Positions 18,368 through 27,184 of a stretch of DNA of 64,000 nt are shown piece by piece. The position numbers were made by a program, and so were the translations under genes. The stretch comes from Sphingosinicella flava. GTDB lineage: Bacteria; Pseudomonadota; Alphaproteobacteria; Sphingomonadales; Sphingomonadaceae. The notes beneath the pieces are model-generated. The model made no database searches. It was not told the DNA's origin and saw only the letters and a list, made by a program, of their open reading frames with translations. Numbering within the stretch: the first letter of the stretch is position 1; every line of letters begins with the position of its first letter. The stretch spans positions 663,122-727,121 of the forward strand of contig NZ_CP065592.1 in the NCBI RefSeq assembly GCF_016025255.1. Reading direction: 5' to 3'.

Positions 18368-18834
18368 AGCCGCACTCCCGCGCGGCCAAGGTCGCCAAAC
18401 TCCTGCTTGTCGGCGACCACTTCATCCGGCTCGCCGTCACGGCGGGCGCGGGCAAAGATGACGGTGCCGACCGGCTTTTTCTCGCTGCCGCCGCCCGGGC
18501 CGGCAATTCCAGTGATTGCGACCGCCGTGTCGGCGCCGCTCTTCGCCAACGCGCCCTGCGCCATGCTCCACGCCGTCGCGACCGACACGGCGCCGAACGT
18601 CGACAGCACATCTTCACTGACGCCGAGCATCTCCATCTTGGCGTCATTGGAATAGGTGACGAAGCCAGCCTGAAATATGTCGGACGATCCGGCAATTTCA
18701 GTGAGCGCCGCGCTCACCAGACCGCCGGTGCAGCTTTCAGCGACCGCGATGCGGCGGCCCGCAGCGCGGTTCGCCTCCAGCACTTTGCGGGCCATGTCGA
18801 CAAGCTCGGCCGGTAAGAGCGCGTCGCCGCTCAT
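18307..18834 (-). CDS. CinA-family nicotinamide-nucleotide amidase (PncC type)
   Basis: A 175-residue protein equal to the C-terminal CinA domain, which deamidates nicotinamide mononucleotide to nicotinate mononucleotide in NAD recycling. The catalytic serine motif VAESCTGGLVSAAL is at about residues 31-44, with FVTYSNDAKMEMLGV and AITGIAGPGGGSEKKPVGTV further on. The N-terminal molybdopterin-like domain of full CinA is absent, as is common. The ATG overlaps the stop of the preceding gene (ATGA). It overlaps the COQ10-like gene tail to tail. Confidence 0.92.
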   Translation of the reverse strand: MSGDALLPAELVDMARKVLEANRAAGRRIAVAESCTGGLVSAALTEIAGSSDIFQAGFVTYSNDAKMEMLGVSEDVLSTFGAVSVATAWSMAQGALAKSGADTAVAITGIAGPGGGSEKKPVGTVIFARARRDGEPDEVVADKQEFGDLGRAGVRLQAALCALELLMPGALPSAP

Positions 18835-19343
18835 GCCGCTCTCGGACAGATACGGAACGGCGCGCGTTCGTCATTCTTCGCGCCGATTTCGATCAGCAGC
18901 GGGAAAAGCCGCCCGAAATTTTCAGCGGGAAGGGGAGCGACGGCGCCGAGCAATTCGCTCGCCGTGCCGCAATCCTTCGCTTCGATTTCCTTAAGTGCAA
19001 TTCCGGTGACGGTCGCTTCGGCGGCCTTCCGGGTAAATTCTTCCCCGAACAGGCTCGGCAGCTTCTGCCCCTGCACCTTTTCGATCGCCGCCTTGGCGCG
19101 GGGCCAGCGCCCCTGATTGCTTTGGCGCAAGCGCTCCGAAAGCGCGCGATGGGGTCCGGCCAGGAAAGCGCCGCGCGGAAGCACGGCGCTGCATTTCCGT
19201 GCCGCGCCATCAATCAAGGCGGGCATGAAATAAGCGCCGAGGTCCGCCGCCTCGGCCTGGGCCAAGCACGGCTTGGCGGGAGGCGGCGAAAAGCCCGGCT
19301 GCTGCGTGAGCAAGGCTGCGGCGGCGATCAGCGCCTTCATCAT
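18831..19343 (-). CDS. small secreted protein of unknown function
   Basis: A 170-residue protein I cannot assign. The N-terminal MMKALIAAAALLTQQPGF suggests a signal peptide, followed by a Pro-rich stretch and three cysteines (PCLAQ, KCSAV, DCGTAS) plus one near the end (RICPRAA), which could form disulphides. The body is helical. ATGA overlaps link it to ispDF upstream and to the cinA-type gene downstream, so all three are translated from one mRNA. Confidence 0.65.
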   Translation of the reverse strand: MMKALIAAAALLTQQPGFSPPPAKPCLAQAEAADLGAYFMPALIDGAARKCSAVLPRGAFLAGPHRALSERLRQSNQGRWPRAKAAIEKVQGQKLPSLFGEEFTRKAAEATVTGIALKEIEAKDCGTASELLGAVAPLPAENFGRLFPLLIEIGAKNDERAPFRICPRAA

Positions 19344-20503
19344 CGGTCCTTTGGCATGCGAATGGTGGCCACGGCCTGGGCCGCGATGCCCTCGCCCCGG
19401 CCGGTAAAGCCCAGGCGTTCCGTGGTGGTCGCCTTGATGCTAACCCTCTGCAAGGGCAGCCGCAACAGATCTGCGACGACCCGCCGGATCCTGTCCCTGT
19501 GCGGGCCGATTTTCGGGGCTTCGCAGATGATGGTGATGTCGGCATGATCGATGATGCCGCCATTCGTCTCGATCAGGTGACGTGCATGCTCGACAAAGCG
19601 GCTGGACGCGGCGCCCTTCCATTGCGGGTCGCTCGGAGGAAAATGATCGCCGATATCCCCTTCGCCCGCAGCCCCGAGCAGGGCATCGGTCAATGCATGG
19701 AGCACGACATCGGCGTCGCTATGGCCAGCGAGACCGCGCGAATGCGGGATCACCACGCCGCCCAGCCACAATTCCTCATTTTCTGCAAAAGCATGAACAT
19801 CGAAGCCCAGGCCGGTTCGGCTCAGCATTGCGGAGGAAAGCCGGGCCTCGGCTTGCGCAAAATCGCTGGCATAAGTGAGCTTTGCCAAGCCCTCATCTCC
19901 CTCGACCGTCGCCACCCTGTAACCCGCCGCGCGTGCGACCTGGGCATCGTCCGTGGCCTCCGCGCCGGCCCAGCGGCGATGCGCATCCAGTATCGCACCG
20001 AAGCGGAACGCTTGCGGAGTCTGCACCCGCACGATCTCATCGCGATTCACCGTGTCGCCCAGATCGTGCCCGCCGCGCGCCAGCGTGTCCACGACGGGCA
20101 GGACGGGCACGGCGCCGTCGCTGTCGTCAAGCGCGGCGAGAAGGCGATCCACGACCCCTCCGGAAAGAAAGGCGCGGGCGGCGTCGTGGATCAGAACGGT
20201 ATCCACGCCGCCCTCCAGAGCCAATTGCTCCAACCCGTTGCGCACGGATTCCTGCCGCGTCGTCCCGCCGATAATCGGGGAGGGGAGGGAGCCGCTTCCT
20301 ACAGCCTGCTCAAATAGCCCTTCATGGCCCGGCGCGATGACAATGCGTATGGCGTCGATCAGCGGGTGATCGAGGTGCGCCAATGCATGATTGAGCACCG
20401 GCTTGCCGCCAATCGTGCGATACTGCTTGGGCACATCGCTCCCCACGCGGCTGCCGCTGCCGGCCGCCACGACGAGTGCGATCGTCTTGCCCCTTTTGCT
20501 CAT
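19340..20503 (-). CDS. ispDF: bifunctional IspD/IspF (MEP pathway)
   Basis: A fusion of two isoprenoid enzymes. Residues 1 to about 225 are IspD (MEP cytidylyltransferase): ALVVAAGSGSRVGSDVPKQY, VLIHDAARAFLS and VQTPQAFR. Residues about 230-387 are IspF (MEcPP synthase): RTGLGFDVHAF with metal Asp and His, HSDADVVLHALTDALLGA, and IKATTTERLGFTGRGEGI. Such fusions are usual in alphaproteobacteria. The intervening enzyme IspE is not here. With dxr at 53.4 kb it feeds UppS and quinone synthesis. It is divergent from dusB. Confidence 0.96.
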   Translation of the reverse strand: MSKRGKTIALVVAAGSGSRVGSDVPKQYRTIGGKPVLNHALAHLDHPLIDAIRIVIAPGHEGLFEQAVGSGSLPSPIIGGTTRQESVRNGLEQLALEGGVDTVLIHDAARAFLSGGVVDRLLAALDDSDGAVPVLPVVDTLARGGHDLGDTVNRDEIVRVQTPQAFRFGAILDAHRRWAGAEATDDAQVARAAGYRVATVEGDEGLAKLTYASDFAQAEARLSSAMLSRTGLGFDVHAFAENEELWLGGVVIPHSRGLAGHSDADVVLHALTDALLGAAGEGDIGDHFPPSDPQWKGAASSRFVEHARHLIETNGGIIDHADITIICEAPKIGPHRDRIRRVVADLLRLPLQRVSIKATTTERLGFTGRGEGIAAQAVATIRMPKDR

Positions 20504-20572
20504 ACCGGCGCCCTAGCCCAGCCCAGCCTTGCCCGCCAGAGCGAATAAGGGTAAGGGCCGCAGCCGCTTATT

Positions 20573-21571
20573 ATGCCCCGCCTTTCGCCCATCTCCATCG
20601 GCCCGGTCCGGATCGACGCGCCTGTTATTCTGGCGCCGATGACGGGCGTCACCGATCGCCCTTTTCGGAAGGCGGTGAAGCAATATGGCGCGGGCCTGAC
20701 CGTCACGGAAATGATCGCCAGCCAGGCGATGATTCGCGAAACGCGCCAGTCGCTGCAGAAAGCCGCCTGGGATCCGGTGGAAGATCCGGTGTCGATGCAG
20801 CTTGCCGGATGCTCTCCGGTCGAGATGGCCGAAGCCGCCAAGTTGAATGAGGATCGCGGGGCTGCGATCATCGACATCAACATGGGTTGTCCGGTGAAGA
20901 AGGTGGTGAACGGCGACGCCGGTTCCGCTCTGATGCGCGATCTGAAGCTCGCTGCTTCCATTATCGATGCCACGGTGAAGGCGGTAAAGGTGCCTGTTAC
21001 GCTCAAAATGCGCATGGGCTGGTGCCATGATAGCCTCAACGCGCCGGAACTCGCCCGGATCGCCGAGGATCTGGGCGTGAAGATGATCACCGTCCACGGT
21101 CGTACCCGCAACCAGATGTACAAGGGTTTGGCCGATTGGGCCTTCATCCGCAAGGTGAAGAACGCCGTTTCCCTACCCGTGATCGCCAATGGCGACATCA
21201 ATTCCATTGACGATGCCGAAGCCGCGCTCGCGCAATCGGGTGCCGACGGCGTGATGATCGGGCGCGGTGCTTATGGGAAGCCCTGGCTTTTGGGGCAGGT
21301 CATGCACTGGCTGGAAACCGGCGAGCGCAGGGCCGATCCGTCGATCGATGAACAATATGCTGTGATCATTCGGCAATATGACGCCATGCTGGAACTCTAT
21401 GGCGCGCAAACCGGCGCCAATGTCGCCCGCAAGCATATCGGCTGGTACACGCGCGGCCTTCATGGCTCGGCGGAATTCCGCAATGCTTTCAATAAGGAAG
21501 CAGACCCCAAAGTCGCAAAAGCGATGCTTCGCGATTTCTACGCTCCCTGGTTGACGAAGGCCGCCGCCTGA
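20573..21571 (+). CDS. dusB: tRNA-dihydrouridine synthase DusB (NifR3)
   Basis: FMN- and NADPH-dependent enzyme that reduces uridines in the tRNA D-loop. The 332-residue protein has [12 protein letters not shown] at the N-terminus, [13 protein letters not shown] with the catalytic Cys, [19 protein letters not shown] and [13 protein letters not shown] for the FMN phosphate. In alphaproteobacteria this gene (nifR3) normally heads the ntrBC-ntrYX cluster; here ntrY follows directly after 89 bases. Confidence 0.95.
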   Translation: MPRLSPISIGPVRIDAPVILAPMTGVTDRPFRKAVKQYGAGLTVTEMIASQAMIRETRQSLQKAAWDPVEDPVSMQLAGCSPVEMAEAAKLNEDRGAAIIDINMGCPVKKVVNGDAGSALMRDLKLAASIIDATVKAVKVPVTLKMRMGWCHDSLNAPELARIAEDLGVKMITVHGRTRNQMYKGLADWAFIRKVKNAVSLPVIANGDINSIDDAEAALAQSGADGVMIGRGAYGKPWLLGQVMHWLETGERRADPSIDEQYAVIIRQYDAMLELYGAQTGANVARKHIGWYTRGLHGSAEFRNAFNKEADPKVAKAMLRDFYAPWLTKAAA

Positions 21572-21660
21572 GCCCAAGCGCCGGCTTTCAGCGCCGAAAC
21601 GATACAGTCGCTGAAAAAGACTGTGTTCTTTCTGCCACAAGGTCGTGCTAGGCAGAAAGC

Positions 21661-23895
21661 GTGAATGCGGAATCACCGATCATGACCGATTCCAGGCCCC
21701 GGTGGCAGCGGCGTATCGCCGTCTTCTATCGGCGCACGCGATTGGTGCCGATTTTCGAAATCCTAACCTTGGTCGCATTGGTCGCGATGCTGGCCGTCAC
21801 TTATTTCGTGACGAGTGGCGGCGCTTCGGACGACTTGCTGTCTCCACCGTTGGTCGCATCCCTCCTGGTCGCGAATCTCGTTCCAGCCACGGCGCTGATG
21901 GTGCTGGTGGCGCGCCGGCTCGCAAAGGGCAGGGCGGCCCGCTCGCCGGTTGGCGGCCGCGGCCGGTTGCACGTCCGGCTTGTCGCGCTCTTCTCCGTGA
22001 TCGCCACGGTTCCGACCCTGATGGTCGTGATCTTCGCCTCGCTCCTTTTCCAAAGCGGATTTCAATTCTGGTTTTCGGACAAGGCGCGAACGATCCTCGA
22101 AAATGCGGACAATGTCGCGCAGGTCTATTCTGCGGAGAACAAAGATCGCATCTTCCGTGACGTGCAGGCGGCGTCGGGTGATGTCGTGGGCGCCATCAAT
22201 CAATATGGCCTGGATACCGTCGAGTTCGGGGATTACCTTCTTTATCAGGCCGTTGTCCGGGATTTGTCCGAGATGGCGGTCGTCACGGTGTCCAGTGCCG
22301 GCGAGCTGCAGTTGAGGGCGTTCGTCAACCTCGATGACCGTCCGCTGGAACGGCGCATACCGCCGGAAACCCTTTCCCAACTTCGCAAGGGCGGGGTTCG
22401 TGTCGTCAACAATGACGTGGGCGACCGGGTGGAAGCGGTGGTGCGGCTCGATCCCGAACAGGAAGTCTATCTTTATATCTCTCGCTTCGTGAACCAGAAA
22501 GCGATCAAGCAGATCGACGAGGCCCGTTCCGCGGCCAGTGATTACCAGGAGACATTGGCGCGGTCCCGTACCTTGCAGGTCCGCTTCAACATCCTGCTGT
22601 TCCTGATTTCCCTGCTGATCGTTGCCTTGACGATCTGGATCGCTCTCGCTCTTGCCGACAGGCTGGTCCGGCCGGTCGGGCAATTGGTCAATGCGGCGCG
22701 AAGGGTTGCGGGCGGCGATCTGTCGACCCGCGTCCCATCCGACGCCGCCGGAGACGAACTCGGAACGCTCGGTAACGCCTTCAACCGCATGACGCGGCGC
22801 CTGGAGGAGCAGACACGCGACCTGGTGTCGGCGAACAGTCAATTGGAAAGCCGCCGGGCGCTCATCGAAGCGGTGTTGTCGGGCGTGACCGCAGGCGTCA
22901 TCTCGGTCGATACGGACCGCAAGGTGCGGCTTATCAACAGCTCGGCCGAGGCATTGTTGAAGGCCCCCGTGGGCGCCGCGGTCGGCCAGCGGCTCTCGGA
23001 ATTGGCGCCCGAGCTCGACGCGCAGCTTGACAGCGAGCATCGTGAGGACATCGTCCAGCTCGCTTCCGGCGGGGAGCTGCGTACGCTGGCTGTAAAGCGC
23101 GTCCGGGTCGAAGGCGGCCATGTCATCACTTTCGACGACATTACCGAACAATTGCTCGACCAGCGCCGCGCCGCCTGGTCCGACGTTGCCCGGCGCATCG
23201 CTCATGAGATCAAGAATCCGCTCACCCCAATCCAGCTCGCCGCCGAACGTTTGCAGCGGCGCTATGGCTCGGAAGTGACGTCGGATGACGGTACGTTCGA
23301 GCGCCTGACCAGCACCATTGTTCGTCAGGTGAGCGACCTGCGCCGCATGGTTGACGAATTCTCATCCTTCGCCCGCATGCCGAAGCCCGTCTTTCATGCG
23401 GAACCGGTTGCCGACATTGCTCGCCATGCGCTGTTCCTGCACGAAGTCGCGCATCCCGACATCGACTTCGCCTTCCATGCTCCGGACCCGTCTCCAATCC
23501 TCGTCTGCGACCGCCGTCAGCTTGGTCAGGCCCTTACGAATATCGTGAAGAATGGCGTGGAAGCCATTCAACAGAAACGGGAAGATGGAGACACCAGCGC
23601 ACAGAGTGTCGCCATGACGATCAGTGAAATTGCGGGGCAGCTGCACATCGTCGTGGAAGATAGCGGCGTCGGCCTCCCAACCGAACGCAGCACGATTACC
23701 GAGCCTTATGTCACCACGCGCGTCAAGGGCACAGGGCTGGGGCTCGCGATCGTTAAGAAGATCGTCGAGGAGCATTACGGCAGCATCGAATTCGAGGATG
23801 TGGATACGGGCGGCACGCGTGTCCGGTTGGTCTTCGATATGGCTACCTTGGCCGGTATGAATACGGTACATTCAGAAGAAGCGGTAAATAACTAA
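21661..23895 (+). CDS. ntrY: membrane sensor histidine kinase NtrY
   Basis: The kinase of the NtrY/NtrX system, linked in alphaproteobacteria to nitrogen metabolism, redox and envelope control. The 744-residue protein has hydrophobic segments near residues 31-50, 63-84, 104-128 and 310-332, a periplasmic sensor of about 180 residues, HAMP, a PAS domain (LIEAVLSGVTAGVISVD), HisKA with the phospho-acceptor His515 in RIAHEIKNPLTPIQL, and an ATPase domain with NIVKNGVEAI, VEDSGVGLP and GTGLGLAI. A GTG at 21661 is used; ATG 21682 is possible. The stop overlaps the ntrX ATG by one base. Confidence 0.93.
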   Translation: MNAESPIMTDSRPRWQRRIAVFYRRTRLVPIFEILTLVALVAMLAVTYFVTSGGASDDLLSPPLVASLLVANLVPATALMVLVARRLAKGRAARSPVGGRGRLHVRLVALFSVIATVPTLMVVIFASLLFQSGFQFWFSDKARTILENADNVAQVYSAENKDRIFRDVQAASGDVVGAINQYGLDTVEFGDYLLYQAVVRDLSEMAVVTVSSAGELQLRAFVNLDDRPLERRIPPETLSQLRKGGVRVVNNDVGDRVEAVVRLDPEQEVYLYISRFVNQKAIKQIDEARSAASDYQETLARSRTLQVRFNILLFLISLLIVALTIWIALALADRLVRPVGQLVNAARRVAGGDLSTRVPSDAAGDELGTLGNAFNRMTRRLEEQTRDLVSANSQLESRRALIEAVLSGVTAGVISVDTDRKVRLINSSAEALLKAPVGAAVGQRLSELAPELDAQLDSEHREDIVQLASGGELRTLAVKRVRVEGGHVITFDDITEQLLDQRRAAWSDVARRIAHEIKNPLTPIQLAAERLQRRYGSEVTSDDGTFERLTSTIVRQVSDLRRMVDEFSSFARMPKPVFHAEPVADIARHALFLHEVAHPDIDFAFHAPDPSPILVCDRRQLGQALTNIVKNGVEAIQQKREDGDTSAQSVAMTISEIAGQLHIVVEDSGVGLPTERSTITEPYVTTRVKGTGLGLAIVKKIVEEHYGSIEFEDVDTGGTRVRLVFDMATLAGMNTVHSEEAVNN

Positions 23896-25283
23896 TGGCA
23901 TTGGATATTCTTGTTGTCGACGACGAACGGGACATCCGTGAGCTTGTCGCGGGCGTCTTGGAGGATGAAGGCTATACGACCCGCGGCGCAGCCAGCAGCA
24001 GCGAAGCGCTGGCAGCCCTGGCCGAACGGCGCCCCTCGCTCGTCCTGCTGGATGTCTGGCTGCATGGGTCGAAGCTGGATGGCCTTCAGCTCCTCGAGGA
24101 GATCAAGCGCCGTGACCCGAGCCTGCCGGTGCTGATGATTTCGGGGCATGGCAATCTCGACACAGCCGTCGCCGCCATCCGTCAGGGCGCCGCGGATTTC
24201 ATCGAGAAGCCGTTCGAGGCGGGTCACCTGCTGCATCTCGTCGCCCGCGCCACTGAAACCGATCGCTTGCGCCGCGAAAACCAGGAACTGCGCGCCCAGA
24301 TCGGGCAGGAAACCGAGCTCACCGGATCGAGCGTTGCGATCAACACGGTTCGCGCCACGCTGAAGCGTGTAGCTCCCACGGGAAGCCGGGTACTCATCAC
24401 CGGGCCGGCCGGGGTAGGGAAGGAGGTCGCGGCGCGACTGCTCCACAATTGGAGCATGCGGGCGCAAGGGCCGTTCGTCGTCGTCAGCGCCGCGCGCATG
24501 ACTCCAGAACGCGTAGAAGAGGAGCTGTTCGGTGTCGAGGAGGGTGGTGAGCTGGCTCGACCCGGCCTGCTCGAACAGGCCCATGGCGGCACGCTGTTTC
24601 TCGATGAAATCGCCGATATGCCGCTGCCGGCTCAGGCGAAGATCCTGCGCGTCCTGACGGATCAGAGCTTCACGCGGGTCGGCGGCCAGCGCGTCGTAAA
24701 AGTCGACATGCGTGTCGTTTCTTCCACCGCGCGTCAGCTGTCGGACGAAATTGCGGAAGGCCGCTTCCGCGAGGATCTCTTCTATCGGCTGAACGTGGTG
24801 CCGGTTCATTTGCCCGCTCTGGCCGAGCGGCGTGAGGATATTCCGGAGCTCGTCAACCATTTCGTCGCCCGCTACGCGGCCGATCAGCGTTTGAAGACGC
24901 CCACCGTATCCGATGACGCCATGGCGGCGCTCCAGGCTTATGACTGGCCCGGCAACGTCCGGCAGATCCGCAACGTCGTCGAGCGTACGATCATCCTGGC
25001 ACCCGGTGCACGGATCGGCCGCATCGAAATCGATATGCTGCCGCCGGAAATCATCAGCGAACAGGCCCAGCTCAACCCCAATGAAGCGGTGAAGGCGATC
25101 ATGGGCACGCCGCTGAGAGAAGCGCGCGAGACGTTCGAACGCGAATATCTGCGTATCCAGATCCGGCGTTTTTCGGGCAATATTTCCCGCACCGCCGTGT
25201 TCATCGGCATGGAGCGCTCGGCACTACACCGGAAATTGAAGGCGCTCGGCATTTCAGACGGTAAGACCGAAACTTCGGAATAG
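23895..25283 (+). CDS. ntrX: response regulator NtrX, AAA+ type lacking GAFTGA
   Basis: A 462-residue NtrC-superfamily regulator. The receiver has Asp9-Asp10 and the phospho-acceptor Asp53 (LVLLDVWL). The AAA+ domain begins near residue 145; its Walker A reads GPAGVGKE rather than the usual GESGTGKE, and Walker B is GGTLFLDEIADM. Where canonical activators carry GAFTGA for sigma-54 contact, this protein goes from EELFGVEEGG directly to LLEQAHGG, so the loop is missing. The C-terminal Fis-type helix-turn-helix ends with ISRTAVFIGMERSALHRKLK. It probably acts as a DNA-binding regulator without classical sigma-54 remodelling. Confidence 0.93.
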   Translation: MALDILVVDDERDIRELVAGVLEDEGYTTRGAASSSEALAALAERRPSLVLLDVWLHGSKLDGLQLLEEIKRRDPSLPVLMISGHGNLDTAVAAIRQGAADFIEKPFEAGHLLHLVARATETDRLRRENQELRAQIGQETELTGSSVAINTVRATLKRVAPTGSRVLITGPAGVGKEVAARLLHNWSMRAQGPFVVVSAARMTPERVEEELFGVEEGGELARPGLLEQAHGGTLFLDEIADMPLPAQAKILRVLTDQSFTRVGGQRVVKVDMRVVSSTARQLSDEIAEGRFREDLFYRLNVVPVHLPALAERREDIPELVNHFVARYAADQRLKTPTVSDDAMAALQAYDWPGNVRQIRNVVERTIILAPGARIGRIEIDMLPPEIISEQAQLNPNEAVKAIMGTPLREARETFEREYLRIQIRRFSGNISRTAVFIGMERSALHRKLKALGISDGKTETSE

Positions 25284-25292
25284 CCGCATGAA

Positions 25293-25308
25293 GCGGCTTG
25301 AAAGCCGC
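25293..25308 (+). terminator. hairpin between ntrX and hfq
   Basis: Perfect 6-bp stem GCGGCT / AGCCGC with loop TGAA, followed within 5 bases by GATTTTAT. The left arm can also pair with CCGC just upstream (25284-25287), so alternative folds exist. It could end ntrYX transcription or attenuate read-through into hfq. Confidence 0.45.
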
Positions 25309-25386
25309 GCCTGATTTTATCATTTACGACACGCGCGCACCTCCCCGGCGCACCGTTTAGCACTGGCCCCGATAAGGAGAACAAAA

Positions 25387-25875
25387 GTGGCCGATAAGCC
25401 CAACAATTTGCAGGATATGTTTCTGAACAGCCTGCGCCGCTCGAAAACGCCTGTAACGATGTTCCTCGTCAAGGGCGTGAAATTGCAGGGGATCATCACC
25501 TGGTTCGACAATTTTTCGGTTTTGCTGCGCCGCGATGGGCAGGCCCAGCTCGTCTACAAACATGCCATTTCCACCATCATGCCTTCGCAGCCGATGGAGT
25601 TGGAAGAGATTACGCGTCCCTTCATTGAGAACGCGGCGACGAAGCGGCCGACCCAGCTTCAGGAAGTGTTCCTGGGCGCGATCCGCGCCGCGGACGAACC
25701 AGTGACGATGTTCCTGGTGAACGGCGTCATGCTTCAAGGGCAGATCGCGGCTTTCGACCTGTTCTGCCTGCTCCTCCAGCGCGAGGGCATGGCACAGCTT
25801 GTCTACAAGCATGCCATCTCGACGGTTCAGCCCGAAAATCCAGTCAGCCTGATGCAGGCCGAAACGCAGGAGTAA
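25387..25875 (+). CDS. hfq: tandem-domain RNA chaperone Hfq
   Basis: Two complete Hfq (Sm-like) domains in one 162-residue chain. Domain 1 is about residues 7-66 and domain 2 about 89-149; both end in [10 protein letters not shown]. Domain 1 keeps the E. coli-type contacts: Gln9 and Asp10 (proximal face), Arg17 and Arg18 (rim), Val31, Lys32 and Gln34 (distal face). Domain 2 has Glu93 in place of Asp, Ala101 in place of the second rim Arg, and Met115 in place of distal Lys, while Gln92, Lys141 and His142 remain. A pseudo-hexamer of three chains is expected. GTG start with AAGGAGA 6 bases upstream. hflX follows, coupled. Confidence 0.96.
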   Translation: MADKPNNLQDMFLNSLRRSKTPVTMFLVKGVKLQGIITWFDNFSVLLRRDGQAQLVYKHAISTIMPSQPMELEEITRPFIENAATKRPTQLQEVFLGAIRAADEPVTMFLVNGVMLQGQIAAFDLFCLLLQREGMAQLVYKHAISTVQPENPVSLMQAETQE

Positions 25876-25879
25876 GCGC

Positions 25880-27184
25880 CTGAGCGTCTTCAACCGCGAC
25901 GAATCTGCCGACGTTGCCCGCGGCGCCCGTGCCATCGTCGCCCTGCCTGAAATGGGCGGGGAGGGGCGGCGCGACACCGATGCGCGTTTGGCTGAGGCGG
26001 CAGGGCTGGCTGAGGCGATTGGCATCGATGTCATCGAAAAACTGGCCTTCCGTATCCGTGGGGCAAAACCCGCCACCTTGTTCGGTTCGGGCCAGGTGGA
26101 GACGATCGCTCAGTCTGCTCGCATGCACGAAGCGGAGCTTGTCATCATCGATGGCGCAGTAACTCCGATCCAGCAGAAGAATCTGGAAAAAGCGATCAAT
26201 GCCAAGATCATCGACAGGACCGGCTTAATCCTCGAAATCTTCGGGGAACGGGCCGCGACGGCGGAAGGGCGCTTGCAAGTCGAGCTTGCCCATCTCGATT
26301 ATCAAGCGGGCCGCCTCGTCCGATCCTGGACCCACCTCGAACGCCAGCGCGGTGGCTTCGGCTTTCTTGGCGGACCGGGTGAAACCCAAATCGAAGCCGA
26401 CCGCCGCCAAATCCGCGATCGCATGGCGAAGCTCCGCAAGGAACTGGAGCAGGTGACGCGCACCCGCACCCTTCATCGCGCCCGCCGCCAGCGCGCGCCT
26501 TGGCCGATCATTGCCCTTGTTGGTTATACGAACGCCGGGAAATCGACCCTTTTCAACCGTTTGACCCGCGCTGACGTGATGGCGGAGAATTTGCTCTTCG
26601 CGACGCTCGATCCCACGATGCGGGAGATTGGCCTTCCGGGGATCGACAAGACGATCCTGTCCGACACCGTGGGCTTCATTTCCGACCTTCCGACTCAGCT
26701 CGTCGCCGCCTTCCGTGCAACCTTGGAGGAGGTGATTTCGGCCGACCTCATCATCCACGTCCGCGACATTTCCCATCCTGACAGCGAAGCGCAGCGGCAG
26801 GATGTCGAGGATGTTCTAGAGGAAATCGGCGCGGCGGGAGAGGAGGGGGCTCCGATCCTGGAAGCCTGGAACAAGATCGACAGCCTCGATGAGCAGGAAG
26901 CGTCGCGGGTTCGCGAAGAAGCCCGGCGCCGTGAAAATATCGTGGCGATTTCAGCGCTTACTGGAGAAGGCCTGGACGATCTCTTGACGCTCGGCGCCGA
27001 GCGCCTGCGGGAGGGGGCATCGGTATATGACATCACTTTGCCCGTATCCGCCGGCGAAGCGATCGCTTGGCTCCACGCCAATGGCGAGGTGTTGAACCAA
27101 GTGCATGAGAATCTGGACGTCGGACTGAGCGTTCGCCTGTCCGGCGCGAATTGGGCCCGGTTTCAGGCCAATTACGCCCAGTAA
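25880..27184 (+). CDS. hflX: ribosome-splitting GTPase HflX, probable CUG start
   Basis: GTPase that binds 50S subunits and splits stalled ribosomes. The N-terminal HflX domain includes LFGSGQVETIA and LDYQAGRLVRSWTHLERQRG with GGPGETQIE; the G domain has G1 VGYTNAGKST, G3 DTVGFI, and NKID as G4. The first ATG in frame (25952) would cut off the conserved N-terminus, and no ATG, GTG or TTG lies upstream. The codon CTG at 25880 starts SVFNRDESADVARGARA and has AGGAG 7 bases before it, inside the hfq 3' end, so CTG is my preferred start (434 residues). The stop abuts convergent mazG with no gap. Confidence 0.9.
   Translation: MSVFNRDESADVARGARAIVALPEMGGEGRRDTDARLAEAAGLAEAIGIDVIEKLAFRIRGAKPATLFGSGQVETIAQSARMHEAELVIIDGAVTPIQQKNLEKAINAKIIDRTGLILEIFGERAATAEGRLQVELAHLDYQAGRLVRSWTHLERQRGGFGFLGGPGETQIEADRRQIRDRMAKLRKELEQVTRTRTLHRARRQRAPWPIIALVGYTNAGKSTLFNRLTRADVMAENLLFATLDPTMREIGLPGIDKTILSDTVGFISDLPTQLVAAFRATLEEVISADLIIHVRDISHPDSEAQRQDVEDVLEEIGAAGEEGAPILEAWNKIDSLDEQEASRVREEARRRENIVAISALTGEGLDDLLTLGAERLREGASVYDITLPVSAGEAIAWLHANGEVLNQVHENLDVGLSVRLSGANWARFQANYAQ

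Noticed and set aside
17885-18834. Toxin-antitoxin module suggested by the RatA label
   Set aside because: The protein is a COQ10/START-like homologue co-transcribed with lipA; no RatB-type partner is adjacent and the convergent neighbour is a CinA-family enzyme.
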